The notes below the pieces were generated by a model. That model saw only the letters and a program-made list of their open reading frames with translations. It was not told the DNA's origin and did not search any database. Both the position numbers and the translations under genes were made by a program. DNA of 64,000 bases from Thiocystis violacea (GTDB taxonomy: Bacteria > Pseudomonadota > Gammaproteobacteria > Chromatiales > Chromatiaceae), in NCBI RefSeq assembly GCF_016583575.1, contig NZ_NRRG01000014.1, positions 1 to 64,000 of the forward strand, in the 5' to 3' direction. Numbering within the stretch: the first letter of the stretch is position 1; every line of letters starts with the position of its first letter. Shown here piece after piece: positions 17,196 through 29,700 of the stretch.

Positions 17196-17207
17196 GAGGA
17201 GTGCCAA
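17181..17207. promoter_or_regulatory. CIRCE-type operator (HrcA site) over the hsp20 -35 box
   Basis: A perfect inverted repeat TTGGCACTC-N9-GAGTGCCAA. It differs from the classic CIRCE element (TTAGCACTC-N9-GAGTGCTAA) by one symmetrical base per arm and keeps the exact nine-base spacer. The -35 hexamer lies in the spacer, so HrcA binding would block the polymerase. Confidence 0.85.
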
Positions 17208-17360
17208 TTTTCTCCGAGAAGAATCCGAAAGAGTAGAAATACATATTTAATACATAGACTTACAGGAAAAAACGCCGGATGTGACGGGCGTGGCGACGGC
17301 CAGGAACCTGGCCGCCCTCCTTCTCGGGTGAGGCGAAGACTTCTCGACGACGCTCGCCGA

Positions 17361-18866
17361 TCAGCCGCGAGGCCTTGGCGCTCCCCGCGCCGCGCGCAGA
17401 CGCTCGATCTGCTCCTGGTAGGCGGACGCGAAGGCGTCGTCGAAGAGCTGCATGAAATCCTCGGCGGCGTCGGCGGCCACCTGCTCGTAGGCTTCGGTGA
17501 AGAGATCCCAGTATTTGGCCTTGCGCGCCATCGGCAGGACCTGGTCGAGTCCGGATCTGCCGGCGAGACGGCGCTCCAGCGCACCGGGTTCGAAGCGGGC
17601 GACGAGCGCGCGCAGGGCGGCCTGGAGCCCGGCCGTCATCGCCATTTCATGCGCCTGGATGTCCTCGAAGGCTTCGCGCGCCGCCGCGACCGGGGGGATG
17701 AAGCCAGGCGTCGGCCGAAACAGGAGGCGATCGAGGATGTCGTCCGCGCCGACCGAGAACTTGAAGGGATTGTTCTCGGCGGCGCGGATGGTGGTCACGC
17801 CCAGGCGCAACTCGCTCTTGAACCGGGCGCGCACCATCATGGTCTGGACCAGTCCGTTCGCCAGCGCGCGCAGCAGCTCGCCGGAATCGCGCAGAAACGC
17901 CTCGGGATCCTCGGGAACGGGCGCCCGCGCGCAGCCCAGCCCGTCGAGGAACGCCCGCAACTCGCCACCGGCCGGCGCGCCGACCGCGAAGGGCTTGGGA
18001 CGTGGCGGCTCGGGGCGCCTCGGCGGCGCGACGGGCTCGGGCTCTCCGAGCACCGGCATGGGGTCGGTGCGATCCGACGCCCAGGGCGGCGGGGTTTCCG
18101 GCGGCGGTGTTGGTTCAAGCTCCAGTTCGGGCTCCGGCTCGCCAGGCGCGGGCTCGAACGCCATCGCGACTGGCTCGGGATCCGGCTCCCGCCAGACGTC
18201 GTTCAGAAGGTCATAGTCTTCCGGAACCCCTTGCCGATCGGCGGGACGGTAGAAAACGTGCTCGACCGGGGTGTGGTGATGCGGCGCCCCGCGCGGCGGC
18301 GCCTCGGGGGCGGGTCCGGCGAGATGCTCGTCGAGCGCGGAGGCGTCGGCGAAGGGGTCGTCGAGCCGGTTCGATGACTGGCCCGTATCGGGCGGCAAGT
18401 CCGGGAGCAGGTCGGCATGACCGCTGCCTGGATCCAGCAGATCCAGGATATCGGTCGCCGCGCCGACGGGGGCCAGCCCCGCGCGGTCAGCGTCCAGCGC
18501 GTCGGACTGGAGTTCGAATTCAGGGTGTCGGGCGGGCACGGTCTCGACGCCAAAGGAGACGAGTACGTCATAGGGGCCGATACCGAGCCGGTCGCCGGCA
18601 TAGAGCGCGACCGCCTGATGCGCCGGGATGGGATCCTCGGCATCGTTCAGATAGGTGCCGTTGCGGCTGGTATCCGTCACCCAGACACCGCCGTCGCGCG
18701 GGTCGATCCGCGCATGCTGTCCCGAGACGACCCGTTCGGGATCCTCCAGACAGAGATCATTACCAAGGCCACGCCCGATGGTGATGCCCCGCTCGGTCAG
18801 CGTCAGCTCGACCTGGCGCTCCTGGCGCTGGTCCTGGCGGCTCATGACGCGAAGTGTCAGCTCCAT
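17361..18866 (-). CDS. tagH: T6SS-associated FHA-domain protein TagH (ImpI-like)
   Basis: A protein of about 501 residues. An N-terminal forkhead-associated domain (residues about 5-105) contains ITIGRGLGNDLCLEDP, VSGQHARI and DTSRNGTYLN, the phosphothreonine-binding signature. A long proline- and acid-rich linker (about 110-320) follows, then a C-terminal TagH domain (about 330-500). In other species the FHA protein is phosphorylated and switches the T6SS on; the PP2C enzyme at 7537-8277 would reverse that. I start at the ATG at 18866 with GGGA upstream; a GTG at 18893 is possible. It is cut off from the other T6SS genes by hsp20 and repeats. Confidence 0.88.
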   Translation of the reverse strand: MELTLRVMSRQDQRQERQVELTLTERGITIGRGLGNDLCLEDPERVVSGQHARIDPRDGGVWVTDTSRNGTYLNDAEDPIPAHQAVALYAGDRLGIGPYDVLVSFGVETVPARHPEFELQSDALDADRAGLAPVGAATDILDLLDPGSGHADLLPDLPPDTGQSSNRLDDPFADASALDEHLAGPAPEAPPRGAPHHHTPVEHVFYRPADRQGVPEDYDLLNDVWREPDPEPVAMAFEPAPGEPEPELELEPTPPPETPPPWASDRTDPMPVLGEPEPVAPPRRPEPPRPKPFAVGAPAGGELRAFLDGLGCARAPVPEDPEAFLRDSGELLRALANGLVQTMMVRARFKSELRLGVTTIRAAENNPFKFSVGADDILDRLLFRPTPGFIPPVAAAREAFEDIQAHEMAMTAGLQAALRALVARFEPGALERRLAGRSGLDQVLPMARKAKYWDLFTEAYEQVAADAAEDFMQLFDDAFASAYQEQIERLRAARGAPRPRG

Positions 18867-19393
18867 TCGTTGGCGTCCCAATGTTTCGGCCACGTCCGAT
18901 CGTGAACCGCGCCGCTGGCGCGGCTCGGATGATTATGTGCTTGATCGTCGAATCCGCGACCCCGGTCGCCGCGAGCGGTGACGAGGTCTGGCCCGCCCAA
19001 GGCGAGATCCGACGCTCCGGATAAGGTTCGAGCCCATTGCAGCGCATTCGGGCGGATTAGACAAGCAACCAGCCGGGGATCGGAGGGCCGAGGCCAGACG
19101 GGGCCATGGGGCGACGCGGCGCCAGGATAGAGACCGGGCACACCCCGGAGGAGCGGCGGCGATCCGTGATGGTTACAACAGATCGAGCGCCCACCGTTGC
19201 GTTAAACTCCACGCGCGTTTAACGCTAACGGTATTCCGGAATCGTGGATCCTCCAGGGGCCATGGAGCAGATCGCGAGGATCGACGGCAACCATCCACAA
19301 CAACCACAACAACCCTTCGCGGGTTCGTTCTTGCGCTCGGCCATTGCCGCCTTGGATTCCCGAGGCCAGGGAGGCGAGCGATGGAGTCACGAC
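18867..19393. other. 527-base divergent intergenic region (tagH and TonB receptor)
   Basis: It should hold the promoters of tagH (minus) and the receptor operon (plus). The one clear element is the inverted repeat at 19201-19223. Frames crossing it look non-coding. Confidence 0.6.
19201..19223. promoter_or_regulatory. Inverted repeat, possible operator of the receptor operon
   Basis: GTTAAAC-N9-GTTTAAC, about 170 bases before the receptor start. The symmetry and spacing fit a dimeric regulator, but I cannot name one. Confidence 0.4.
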
Positions 19394-21442
19394 ATGCGCG
19401 CCCGTCCCCAACCTGATCCAGCGGCGACCCTGATAGGCATCATCCTGCTCCTCGCGGGGGCGACGGCGGCCAGGGGCGATGGGGATCTCACCGAGCTCAG
19501 CATCGAGGAGCTGCTCGACGTCAAGGTGACCTCGGTGGGCAAGAAGACCCAGAGCTTGAGCGATGCCGCCGCCGCGGTGTTCGTGGTCAGCAACGAGGAT
19601 ATCCGCCGCAGCGGTGCCACCTCCATTCCCGAGGCGTTGCGGATGGTGCCCGGCCTGCAGGTCAAGCGTCTCGACGCCAACAAATGGGCCATCTCGGCGC
19701 GCGGCTTCAGCGGGCGCTTCGCCAACAAGCTGCTGGTCCTGATCGACGGGCGCACCCTCTATACCCCCAGCTTCTCGGGCGTCTACTGGGAGTACCAGGA
19801 CGTCATGCTCGCCGATGTCGAGCGGATCGAGGTGATTCGCGGCCCTGGGGCCACCCTCTGGGGGGCCAACGCGGTGAATGGCGTGATCAACATCATCACC
19901 AAGTCGGCGGCCGAGACCCAGGGCGGACTGGCCGAGGTCGGCGGCGGCAGCGAGGAGCGGGCGATCGGCGCCTTGCGCTACGGCGGCAAGCTGGCCCCCG
20001 ACACCTATGCCAGGTTCCATGCCAAGTACAACGAGCGTGATGCCCTGATCACGACCCTGGGCGAGGATGGAGGCGACGACTGGGATCTGGGACAGGGCGG
20101 ATTCCGGGTCGATTCGGCCTTCGCCTCGGGTGACCGCGTCACCTTCAAGGGCGATCTCTACCGTAGCCGTCTGCGCCAGCAACTGGAAGTTCCCGATCCG
20201 CTGGCCGCACCGACATACACCGAGTCGGTCGACGACAGGATGACCGCCGAGGGCTGGAATCTGCTCGGACGCTGGGAGCGCGCGCTCTCGGTGAGCTCCA
20301 ATGCCTCCTTTCAGTTCTACTTCGACCATTCCGATCGCCAGGAGCGCTACGTCGGGCAGCGCAGCGACGTCATCGACCTGGACTTCCAGCAGCGCGCCAA
20401 GGCCGGAGAACGGCACGACCTCGTCTGGGGTCTGGGTTACCGCAACATCGACGATCGCTTCGACAACACGGATCTGGCCGTTCTCACGCCGAGCCGGGAG
20501 AATCGCAATCTCTGGAGCGGCTTCCTCCAGGACGAGATCGAGCTGGTGCCCGAGCGCCTGCGCCTCACCCTGGGCTCCAAGGTCGAGCACAACGACTACA
20601 CGGGTCTTGAGATCCAACCGAACCTGCGGCTCCTGTGGAAGGCGTCCGAGCAGAGTTCGCTGTGGGGCGCGATCTCGCGCGCGGTGCGCACCCCCTCGCG
20701 GGCGGAGCTGAGCGCCAGTGTCACCACGGGGGTCAAAGCGACCGGAGCGCCCTACCCCTTGCCGATCCTGGTCAGCTCGGTCGGTGACACCGGGTACGAA
20801 TCCGAGTCGCTGATCGCCTACGAGCTGGGCTTGCGCACCGCGCCCATGAAGCGGCTGAGTCTGGATATCGCCCTCTTCTACAACGACTATGACCGACTGC
20901 GAACTTCCGGCAAGATCAGCGATTTCGAGCTATCCCTCGCGGACGGCTATCTGGATCTCGAAATGCCCTTTGGCAACGACGCCAGCGGCCATGGCTATGG
21001 ACTGGAGGTGTCGGCCGATTTCCAGGCGCGCGACTGGTGGCGGCTGGTTCTGGCCTACAGCTATCTGGATCTGGATCTGAAGGCGAGCGCCGACACCCTG
21101 GACATCAGCAACGACACCCAGGCCCGCACCGATCCGCGCCAGCAGATTTCGTTTCGCTCGCTGATGAATCCGCGCCCGGACATCGACCTCGACCTCTGGG
21201 TCCGCTATGTCGACCAGACCTACCCCGCCTTCGACGTCAGCCGCTACAGCAACCAGCTCATCCCCGCCTACTGGACGCTCGACCTGCGTCTGGCGTGGCG
21301 CCCGCGCGCCGGACTCGAGCTGGCCATCGTCGGCCAGAACCTCCTGAGTCCATCGCATCAGGAGGGCTATTCCGATGCCTACGGATCCATCCCGCTGGAG
21401 GTTCAGCGCGGCCTCTACGGCACCATCCGCCTGGCCTTCTAG
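19394..21442 (+). CDS. TonB-dependent outer-membrane receptor
   Basis: A 682-residue receptor. A signal peptide (about 1-27, ending ATAARG) precedes a plug domain (about 45-165) with VFVVSNEDIRRSGATSIPEAL and VERIEVIRGPGATLWGANAV, then a beta-barrel ending in phenylalanine. The ATG at 19394 has GGAG seven bases upstream. It is followed at short spacing by a YfiR-like protein, a hybrid kinase and a c-di-GMP regulator, all on the same strand. This association, seen for receptors of this class in other proteobacteria, suggests a ligand-sensing receptor rather than simple nutrient uptake. The ligand is unknown. Confidence 0.9.
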   Translation: MRARPQPDPAATLIGIILLLAGATAARGDGDLTELSIEELLDVKVTSVGKKTQSLSDAAAAVFVVSNEDIRRSGATSIPEALRMVPGLQVKRLDANKWAISARGFSGRFANKLLVLIDGRTLYTPSFSGVYWEYQDVMLADVERIEVIRGPGATLWGANAVNGVINIITKSAAETQGGLAEVGGGSEERAIGALRYGGKLAPDTYARFHAKYNERDALITTLGEDGGDDWDLGQGGFRVDSAFASGDRVTFKGDLYRSRLRQQLEVPDPLAAPTYTESVDDRMTAEGWNLLGRWERALSVSSNASFQFYFDHSDRQERYVGQRSDVIDLDFQQRAKAGERHDLVWGLGYRNIDDRFDNTDLAVLTPSRENRNLWSGFLQDEIELVPERLRLTLGSKVEHNDYTGLEIQPNLRLLWKASEQSSLWGAISRAVRTPSRAELSASVTTGVKATGAPYPLPILVSSVGDTGYESESLIAYELGLRTAPMKRLSLDIALFYNDYDRLRTSGKISDFELSLADGYLDLEMPFGNDASGHGYGLEVSADFQARDWWRLVLAYSYLDLDLKASADTLDISNDTQARTDPRQQISFRSLMNPRPDIDLDLWVRYVDQTYPAFDVSRYSNQLIPAYWTLDLRLAWRPRAGLELAIVGQNLLSPSHQEGYSDAYGSIPLEVQRGLYGTIRLAF

Positions 21443-21454
21443 GGAGCGGACGGG

Positions 21455-22023
21455 ATGCCCCCGAGGACTCAAGGAGACAGGTTCCGACGGCGTGTCGGTG
21501 CCGTCGCGGGTCTGCTGCTCGCCTGGCTCGCGACCTTGGCGCCCGCCCTCGCACTCGCGCAGGTGGAGGAGGCCGAGCTTTCGGCGGCCTATCTCTACAA
21601 TTTCAGCAAGTTCGTCCATTGGCCGGCGACCGCGCTTTCGGACTCTTCCAACGCGCTGGTTCTCTGCGTCTACGGCCGACCGGGATCGGCGGGCGAGGCG
21701 ATCGGGGCGCTCGACGGCAAACCCGCTCAGGGACATCGGATCCGCGTCGAACGGCTCGCGCGCGGTGATACGTTCAAGGGCTGCCAGATCGTTTATGTCA
21801 GCGATTCAGAGAGACCCTTTCTATCGCCCTTGCTGCGCACGCTGGCCAACCAGCCAGCGCTGACGGTCAGCGATATTCCGGGGTTCGCCTCGGCGGGCGG
21901 CATGATCGGTCTGGTGATGGTGGATAACCGGCTGCGCTTCGAGATCAATCGCCAGAGCGCCGAGGCGGCTGGCCTGACCATCAGCTCCCAGGTTCTGAAA
22001 CTGGCGACGCGGGTGGTGCGGGA

Positions 22024-22027
<4 letters not shown>
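21455..22027 (+). CDS. YfiR/HmsC-like periplasmic protein (DUF4154)
   Basis: A 190-residue protein with a signal peptide (about 1-36, ending ALALAQ) and the YfiR motif [15 protein letters not shown]. Cys71 and Cys110 are present and could form the disulfide described for YfiR. In Pseudomonas YfiR binds the periplasmic part of a membrane cyclase and represses it. Here the next gene, overlapping by four bases, is a membrane kinase with a periplasmic sensor domain, which makes that kinase the likely partner. The upstream receptor starts 12 bases away from this gene. Confidence 0.87.
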
Positions 22028-24414
<2,387 letters not shown>

Positions 24415-24426
24415 GAAGAGAACCCC

Positions 24427-26637
24427 ATGACAGCAAGACAGGACGAGGGCGGCTTGCGGGTGCTGATCGTCGATGACGACATCACTTCACGCTACCTCCT
24501 GGTCGCGGCCCTGGAGCGGGCGGGCCTTGAGGTCATGGAGGCCGACCACGGAGAGGAGGCGCTGGCCTTGCTGGCGAGCGCCGAGCGATCGAATCAGGGC
24601 TGGCCGGACATCGTGCTGCTCGACGTCCTCATGCCGGTCCTGGACGGCTTCGCCACCTGCCGGCGGATTCGCGCGCGGCCGGGCGGCGCCCACCTGCCGA
24701 TCCTCATGATGACCGGGCTGGATGACGAGGAGTCGATCGAGCGGGCCTACGAGGCCGGCGCCACGGACTTCGAGGTCAAGCCCCTGAATGCCCGGATCCT
24801 GCCGCACCGGATTCGCTACATGGTGCGCTCCGGGGCGACGACCGAGGCGCTTCATCACAGCCGGCATCGGCTGGACGCGGCTCAGCGCATGGCCCGGATC
24901 GGGCATTGGGAGTGGGATCTGGAACGGGGCGCCATCCAGTGGTCGGAACTGTCGCTGGAGATCATCGGCGACCGCGCCGCGACCGCAGCCACCCCTGGTC
25001 TCGATCGCCTCCTCTCGCTGGTGCATCCGCGCGACAAACGGCGGGTCGCACTCTGGTTCGAGCAGCTCGCGCACAGCCATGAATCGTCCGAGCTGAGTCA
25101 TTGTGTCATCGATGCGGACGGCCGGGAGCGCCACCTGCGTCAGTTCGTCGAAGTCGGTATCGAGGACGCGGTCAGACCCGCCAGGCTGTACGGGGCGGTT
25201 CAGGACATCACCGCGATCCGCGAGGCCGAGGACCACATCCAGCGGCTCGCCTTCTTCGACAGCCTCACGGGGCTGGCGAACCGGGTGCTGTTCCTGCAAT
25301 TCCTGGAGCAGACCCTGAAGCTGGTTCCACGCCACCAGCGTACCGGCGCGCTCCTGTTTCTCGACCTGGACAATTTCAAGCAGGTCAACGACACCCTCGG
25401 CCACCAGGCCGGCGACCTGCTGCTGCAGGCGGTCGCCAAGCGTCTGGTGGCCAGCCTGCGCTCCATCGACCTGGTATCGCGCTACGAGGGCGATGAGCAT
25501 CAGCATCTGGCACGGCTGGGGGGCGACGAGTTCGCGCTGCTGCTGCCGGAGGTCGGCAATGGGCGCGACGCGGCCCGGGTCGCCGCGCGTCTGCTCGAAG
25601 CCCTGGCGCCACCCTTCTTGCTTGCCGGGCATGAAGTGGTGATCACCCCCAGCATCGGCATCACGGTCTTTCCCCAGGATGGCGGCCACGCCTCGGACCT
25701 GCTGCGCAATGGCGACATGGCCATGTACCACGCCAAGCGCGCCGGCAAGAACACCTTCAAGTTCTTCGATGCCTCGCTCAACGACGCGGCGCTGTTGCGT
25801 CTGCGCACCGAGACCGCCTTGCGCCACGCGATCGACAACGACGAGCTGCGCCTATACTTCCAACCGCTGCTCGACCTCGCCTCCGGGGAGATGCGGGGCC
25901 TGGAGGCTCTGCTGCGTTGGACTCACCCCGAGCTTGGCGAGGTGTCCCCGGTCACCTTCATCCCGATCGCCGAGGAGACGGGGCTCATCGTCCCGATCGG
26001 CGAATGGGTGATGCGCGGCGCCTGCGAGCAACTGCGGGCCTGGCAATCGGCGGGTCACCCGATCGCGCGGGTCGCCGTCAATGTCTCCGCCTACCAGTTC
26101 AAGCAGCCGGACTTTCCCGATAAGGTCGAGCGCATCCTCGCCGAGTCCGGCCTCGCGCCGGACTGTCTGGAGCTGGAGCTGACCGAGAGCCTCCTCATGG
26201 ACCAGGCCGAGGAGTCGGTCGAGATGCTCCATCGTCTCAAGGCCGTGGGGGTGCAACTGGCCATCGACGATTTCGGGACCGGCTATTCGAGCCTGAGCTA
26301 CCTCAAACGTTTTCCGATCGATCGACTCAAGATCGACCGCTCCTTCATCGTCAACATCGAGCGCGACCGCGACAACGCCGCGATCGCCCAAGCGGTGATC
26401 GCCATGGCCGATACCATGTCGCTGCATGTCACCGCCGAGGGGGTCGAGACCAGCGAGCAGTTGGACTTTCTGCGCGCCAACTGCTGCGGGGAGGCACAGG
26501 GGTTTCTCTTCAGCAAGGCGGTTCCGGTGGAGGAGATACCGGATCTAATCCGGTATCTCGCCGAGCGCCAGGGACACCGGGAGAGCCGCGCGCCCGCCCC
26601 GACGGAAGCCCGCCAGACGCACGGAGACGAGGATTGA
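24427..26637 (+). CDS. Response regulator with PAS, GGDEF and EAL domains
   Basis: A 736-residue cytoplasmic regulator. The receiver (about 10-130) has phosphoacceptor Asp66 in DIVLLDVLMP. A PAS-like segment (about 150-270) is followed by a diguanylate cyclase domain with intact GGDEF (365-369) and a phosphodiesterase domain with E493-A-L and DDFGTGYSS. Both catalytic cores look complete, so it could make or break c-di-GMP. About 11 residues (RYEGDEHQHLAR region) are inserted just before GGDEF, which I believe occurs in a known subgroup. It ends the receptor-YfiR-kinase-regulator run and is the likely output. Confidence 0.93.
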   Translation: MTARQDEGGLRVLIVDDDITSRYLLVAALERAGLEVMEADHGEEALALLASAERSNQGWPDIVLLDVLMPVLDGFATCRRIRARPGGAHLPILMMTGLDDEESIERAYEAGATDFEVKPLNARILPHRIRYMVRSGATTEALHHSRHRLDAAQRMARIGHWEWDLERGAIQWSELSLEIIGDRAATAATPGLDRLLSLVHPRDKRRVALWFEQLAHSHESSELSHCVIDADGRERHLRQFVEVGIEDAVRPARLYGAVQDITAIREAEDHIQRLAFFDSLTGLANRVLFLQFLEQTLKLVPRHQRTGALLFLDLDNFKQVNDTLGHQAGDLLLQAVAKRLVASLRSIDLVSRYEGDEHQHLARLGGDEFALLLPEVGNGRDAARVAARLLEALAPPFLLAGHEVVITPSIGITVFPQDGGHASDLLRNGDMAMYHAKRAGKNTFKFFDASLNDAALLRLRTETALRHAIDNDELRLYFQPLLDLASGEMRGLEALLRWTHPELGEVSPVTFIPIAEETGLIVPIGEWVMRGACEQLRAWQSAGHPIARVAVNVSAYQFKQPDFPDKVERILAESGLAPDCLELELTESLLMDQAEESVEMLHRLKAVGVQLAIDDFGTGYSSLSYLKRFPIDRLKIDRSFIVNIERDRDNAAIAQAVIAMADTMSLHVTAEGVETSEQLDFLRANCCGEAQGFLFSKAVPVEEIPDLIRYLAERQGHRESRAPAPTEARQTHGDED

Positions 26638-26748
26638 ATCTCGTCGGGCCGCGCTAAATCCAGAGTGCATGGCATGCCTGAGGCGGTTTAGGATGCGGCG
26701 AGTCTCGAAACGGACCGATCCCCACCCCTTTCCGGAAGCCGCGCATCA

Positions 26749-29700
26749 GTGAAGATCCCTGGGTACACCATCATTCGCGAACTCGGCCGTGGCGGGATGG
26801 CCACCGTGTACCTGGCCCGCCAGGACCGGCTGACCCGCGACGTCGCGCTCAAGGTGATGAAACCCATCGCCATGGCCGGCGACGACTTCACCTCCCGCTT
26901 CGTCAAGGAAGGGCAGATCATCGCCCAACTCCAGCACCCCCAGATCGTCACCATCTACGATTTCGACTCGACCGACGGCTACCATTATTTCTCGATGGAG
27001 TACCTGCCGGGCGGCACCCTGGCGGACGAGATCAAGCGAGGACTCCCGGTCCCGCGCGCCCTCTCCATCGCCAGGAAGATCGCCGAGGCGCTCGCGGTCG
27101 CCCATGCGCGGGGCGTCATCCACCGCGACGTCAAGCCGCAGAACATCCTCTTCCGCGCCGACGGCACGCCCGTGCTCACCGATTTCGGCATCGCCAGGGC
27201 CGCGACCCGCGACGCCGATTCGATGCAGCTCACCAGCTACGGCATGGTGATCGGCAGCCCGCGCTACATGAGCCCGGAACAGAGCACCGGCCAGGCGCTG
27301 GACCCGCGCTCCGATCTCTACAGCCTGGGCGTGGTCTTTCACGAGATGCTGACCAATCGACTGCCCTACGAGGCGGACGACGTGGTCAGTCTCGCGATGA
27401 AGCACTGCAACGACCCCATTCCGCGTCTGCCGGAGCACCTGACGCTCTATCAGCCGATCCTCGACCGCCTGATCGCCAAGAAGCCGGAGGATCGCTTCGC
27501 GAGCGCGGGCCAGCTCATCCGAGCGCTGGAGACGATGGAGGCCGCGACGCTGGCGACCGGCGTCGGCGACGACGCGACCCGGCTGGTCACGCGCGGCGAC
27601 AAGAACCCGACCGCCTCCCAATCCCAACCCAGGCGATCCGACAAGCGACGTTACCTCGCGCTGATCGGCTTCGTCCTGATCCTCGCCCTGGCCGCCTACA
27701 TCGCCAGTCAACGGCCAGGAACCGAGCCAGATCCGATCGAGATCCTCGACCAACTCCCACCGCCCCAGCCGAATCGGCCGAGGACGGTCGTCCAGTACGA
27801 GGCCCTGGCGATCGAGCACGTTCAGCGCGCCCAGTTCGATCAAGGTCTCGGGATCCTCCGGCTCGGGCTCGCCATCTCGCCGGACGACGAACGGCTCAAG
27901 ACGCTCCAGAGCCTGATCGAGCCGCGGATCGAGGCCGAACGGAGGCTCGACCAGGCGCGTCGGGCGCTGTCCGAGAACCGGCTCGACGAGGCCCTGGAGC
28001 AGGTCGATGAGGGTCTGGGCCTGGTCCCCAGGCAAGCGGATCTCGTGGCGCTCAAGGCCGAGATCGGGGAGCGGATCCATCAGCGCCAGCGGCTCGCGGC
28101 CGAGCGCTCGCTGGAACTCGCCCGCGACGCGCGACAGGCCGGCGATCTCGACGAGGCGATGCGGCTGACGCGACAGGGACTGGGGCTGGTGCCGGATCAT
28201 CCCGAGCTGCTGGCGCTCCAGGAGCGGATCAGCGGAGAGCTGAAGCAAGCGGAAGACCTCGCCGGCGTCCTGCGCCGGATCGAGGATCTCATCAACGCCG
28301 GACAAGCGAGCGCGAGCCAGGAGGCGATCGAACGCGCGCGCCTCGCCTACCCGAACGAACCGCGACTACTGGCGTTCGAGCCTCGGATCCAGGAGATCAC
28401 CAAGCGCCAGCGCGAGGACCGGGTCGCTCGTCTACATGAGGAGGCCATCCTCCGCCATGACCGGGGCGAATATCCGCAATCGCTTGGGCTGATCGCCGAG
28501 GGTCTCGGATTGGCGCCGGGCCATCCGGGTTTGACCTCCCTGCGCGACAAGGTCATGGCCGCCCAGGCGCGCGAACGCCAGCGCCAGGCGGACGAGATCC
28601 TGAAACGGGCTCGACCACTGTTCGACCAGGGCGACCTGGTGGCCAGCCTCGCGCTCATCGAGGAGGGACGGCGGCTCGACCCGGATCATAAGGGTCTGTC
28701 GGAGCTGCGCGCGCGGATTCTCGGCCATCAGGATCAGGAACGTCGCATCGCCGAGGGACTTCGCGACTGCGACGCCCGGTTCGCGCCCGCCGATCTGGAT
28801 GTGGACGCGAGCCAGGACGCGCACGCCTGCTACGCGCGGATCCTGTCGCTCGATCCCGCCAATCGGGAGACGCTGGCGCGGATCGCGCGCCTCGCCGGCC
28901 AGGTCGCGGAAGCGGTCCGCGCCCGGCTCGACGGGTATCGGCTCGACGAGGCCGAGGCGGCGCTGAACGCGCTGCGAACGATCGACCCCGAGAACCCAGG
29001 GCTCGCCGGCCTGAACGAGGATCTGAAGGCGCGTCGCGAGGTCTTTCCGTCGATGGTGGGGATCGCGGGCGGCTGTTTCCGGATGGGAAGCCCGGAGACG
29101 GAAGCCGGGCGCGAGCCGGACGAGCGCCCGCACCAGGTCTGCGTCGAGGACTTCCGGCTCGCGCGCTTCGAGGTCTCGGTCCGGGAGTTCGAGCGTTTCG
29201 TCAAGGCCAGCGGCTACCGGACCGACTCGGAGACCGGCACCGGTGACATGAAGGGCTGCGAGGCCCTGGACCGGAGCGACACGGTCAACCCCTGGGGAAT
29301 GAAGAACTGGGCGAGTTGGCGCAAGCCGAACAAGTATCAGGCCACGCGCGACCAGGATCCGGTCGGCTGCGTGAGCTGGAACGACACCCGCGCCTTCATC
29401 GAGTGGCTGAGCCGGGAGACCGGGCACGCCTTTCGTCTACCGACCGAGGCTGAGTGGGAATACGCCGCCCGCGCCAGCTCCGAAACCGCCCGTTTCTGGG
29501 GCGACGCCTCGGACGCGCTCGCCTGCCGGTATTCGAATTCAGCCGACAAGGAACAGGGATGGGACGTCGGCTTTCCCTGCGGTGACGGCCACGAGTGGGT
29601 CGCCCCGATCGGCCGCTTCCAGCCCAACCCCTGGGGTCTGTTCGACATGCTCGGCAATCTGTGGGAATGGACCTGCTCGGAATACGACGCCGACTACGCT

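Noticed and set aside
25463-25530. Insertion of about 11 residues before GGDEF as a novel regulatory feature
   Set aside because: Similar insertions occur, to my knowledge, in a known subgroup of GGDEF-EAL proteins, so I did not count it as new.
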